A stretch of 64,000 bases of DNA, taken from positions 62,001-126,000 of the forward strand of contig JBFHFS010000002.1 of NCBI GenBank assembly GCA_041583495.1. The letters are read 5' to 3'. The stretch is from JBFHFS01 sp041583495. GTDB taxonomy: Bacteria > Bacteroidota > Bacteroidia > Bacteroidales > Marinilabiliaceae. The notes below the pieces were generated by a model. That model saw nothing but the letters and a program-made list of their open reading frames with translations. It had not been told where the DNA came from and made no database searches. Positions within the stretch are counted from its first letter, which is position 1. Each line of letters begins with the position of its first letter. Made by a program: the position numbers and the translations under genes. Shown in pieces: positions 62,804-64,000 of this stretch.

Positions 62804-64000
62804 ATGACGAAAAAAAAATTATACACCCTCATTGCGCTCGTGGGTGGCAGTTTGGTGCTACTCAACCTGATAAGCCATCAACTGTTTTTCAGGCTCGATT
62901 TCACAGAAGATCAACGCTACACCCTGAGCACCAGCACCCTGGACATTGTTTCTCAATTGAACGAACCGGTTACCGTAACGGCCTATTTCTCAGAAGACCT
63001 TCAACCGCAATTCGATCAGATGAGACGGGATTTTAAAAACCTATTGGCCGAATACGCCAACCGGTCGGGAGATAAAATAGTTTACAAATTTGTAAACCCC
63101 AACGAAAACGACCAATTGGAACAGGAAGCCGCTCAAAAGGGTATTCAGCCATTGGTCATTTCCTCCAGGGAAAAGGACCAGTCGGTCCAGAAAAGGGCCT
63201 ATCTGGGGGCTGTAGTCCAATATGGGGAAGCCACGGAGGTGCTACCCTTTATTGAACCTGGCGCCCAAATGGAATATGCTCTCTCAATGGCCATCAAAAA
63301 ATTAAGTGTTCCTGAGAAAAAAGCGGTTGGCTTTGTTCAGGGACATGGCGAGCCTGACTTATCCGAAGCCAGCCAATTGGTGGAGGCCCTTCGGGTACTC
63401 TATGCGCCCGAAACCATCCAACTGAGTGATTCCAGCGACCTCAGCAAATATAAGACCCTGATATGGATACGCCCTACAGACACAATTGCACCTTCGCATT
63501 TGGAAAAACTCACCAGCTACCTCAACCAGGGCGGGAATTTGATTGTAGCACTGAACAAGGTAGATGCCAACTTCGCCCGGAGAATGGGTGAAGAACTGCA
63601 TACGGGCCTCAGCGATTGGTTGAACAAGGAGGGCGTAAGGGTTAACGCCGACTTCGTTATCGACGCCAATTGCGGAAGTATTAATGTTCAACAACAACAA
63701 GGCCCCTTTAGAATTAACACCCCAATCAGTTTTCCTTACCTGCCTATCCTGTCGCATTTTGCAGAACACCCCATCTCAAAAGGGTTAAGTGCTGTTTTGA
63801 TGCCCTTTGCCAGCTCCCTGGCCCGCACAGATAGTTCAGGCACCTTCACCCCTTTGGCCTGGACCAGCAAAAAGTCGGGGACCAGGAAGGCTCCGGTATT
63901 TTTCAACATCGAACAAAAATGGACGGATCGTGATTTTAACGAAGTCGAAATACCGGTAGCAGCCCTAATGACCTATTCCGATCAAAACAAAGGTCAGTTG
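62804..64000 (+). CDS. gldG: GldG-family protein, N-terminal part (cut by window edge)
   Basis: 399 codons are present and the frame is open at the window end. An N-terminal membrane helix (LYTLIALVGGSLVLLNLI) is followed by LDFTEDQRYTLSTSTLDIVSQL, typical of GldG/ABC-type auxiliary proteins, and an extracytoplasmic domain with VGFVQGHGEPDLSEASQL. It works with the GldA/GldF transporter. Starts 13 bases after gldF. Confidence 0.92.
   Translation, partial: MTKKKLYTLIALVGGSLVLLNLISHQLFFRLDFTEDQRYTLSTSTLDIVSQLNEPVTVTAYFSEDLQPQFDQMRRDFKNLLAEYANRSGDKIVYKFVNPNENDQLEQEAAQKGIQPLVISSREKDQSVQKRAYLGAVVQYGEATEVLPFIEPGAQMEYALSMAIKKLSVPEKKAVGFVQGHGEPDLSEASQLVEALRVLYAPETIQLSDSSDLSKYKTLIWIRPTDTIAPSHLEKLTSYLNQGGNLIVALNKVDANFARRMGEELHTGLSDWLNKEGVRVNADFVIDANCGSINVQQQQGPFRINTPISFPYLPILSHFAEHPISKGLSAVLMPFASSLARTDSSGTFTPLAWTSKKSGTRKAPVFFNIEQKWTDRDFNEVEIPVAALMTYSDQNKGQL

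Noticed and set aside
1..64000. tRNA or rRNA genes
   Set aside because: No T-arm GTTCGAnTC with matching acceptor stem and no rRNA core sequence found by eye; the GTTCGAAACC at 42119 has a 12-base loop and no cloverleaf around it.
1..64000. CRISPR array or defence island
   Set aside because: No regularly spaced repeats of 24-40 bases; the tandem repeats seen have a 7-base period.

Overview
The window is a single, gene-dense stretch of a Bacteroidota chromosome, most like the marine or anaerobic Bacteroidales/Marinilabiliales. The evidence is the gene families (short DnaE paralogue, LysM plus receptor-domain chimera, OstA/LptD barrel, FHS-type sugar carrier next to a ROK kinase, gldA-gldF-gldG) and repeated -7 promoter boxes of the form TAnnTTTG, the hallmark of the Bacteroidota primary sigma factor. 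I see no rRNA or tRNA gene, CRISPR array, prophage or intact insertion sequence. Both ends cut genes: an ABC-F ATPase on the left and gldG on the right.

Layout. 1-7.4 kb (minus strand): ABC-F ATPase, LysM/receptor protein, dnaA, an MCE (MlaD-like) protein and a cell-wall amidase. 7.5-12.9 kb (plus): LptD, then a sugar transporter and ROK sugar kinase ending at a strong bidirectional terminator. 13-15.8 kb (minus): an exported S9 peptidase. 15.9-22.4 kb (plus): the three-part pntAA-pntAB-pntB transhydrogenase, a membrane-anchored MutS-like ATPase, and a 6-phosphofructokinase with residues typical of the pyrophosphate-dependent type. 22.4-26.6 kb (minus): a dinB-dnaE translesion cassette with palindromic repeats at both ends of dnaE. 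26.8-37.5 kb (plus): NhaD antiporter, DUF554 protein, an AmgK-like kinase fused to a RapZ C-terminal domain, a complete seven-gene mrpABCDEFG antiporter operon and a MurU-like nucleotidyltransferase. 37.7-41.9 kb: small DNA-binding protein, PAP2 phosphatase, divergent lipid kinase, DUF2807 lipoprotein and PagL-like deacylase. 42-46 kb (plus): queC-queE, queF and an LrgA/LrgB pair; the queC leader holds a possible preQ1-type pseudoknot. 46.5-50.5 kb: MFS carrier, hemolysin-III protein, DUF2461, DUF1080. 50.6-56.2 kb (minus): sixA, ppk1, metallophosphoesterase, arcB, arcC. 56.5-64 kb (plus): lipoprotein, ftsK, lolA, gldA-gldF-gldG.

Themes. Much of the content concerns the envelope: lipopolysaccharide export and trimming (LptD, PagL-like), phospholipid transport and turnover (MCE, PAP2, lipid kinase), lipoprotein transport (LolA), and murein hydrolysis and recycling (amidase, AmgK/RapZ fusion, MurU-like enzyme). 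A second theme is sodium/proton and energy balance: NhaD, Mrp, transhydrogenase, probable PPi-PFK, polyphosphate kinase and carbamate kinase. Two intergenic regions (18.8-19.0 and 48.55-48.8 kb) carry the same kind of composite element: 7-bp tandem repeats followed by GC-rich palindromes.

Most interesting for follow-up: the queC leader pseudoknot, the AmgK-RapZ fusion separated from its likely partner MurU by the Mrp operon, the dinB-dnaE cassette with a decayed PHP metal site, and the two families of intergenic repeats. Functions are family assignments read from sequence motifs; no database search was possible.
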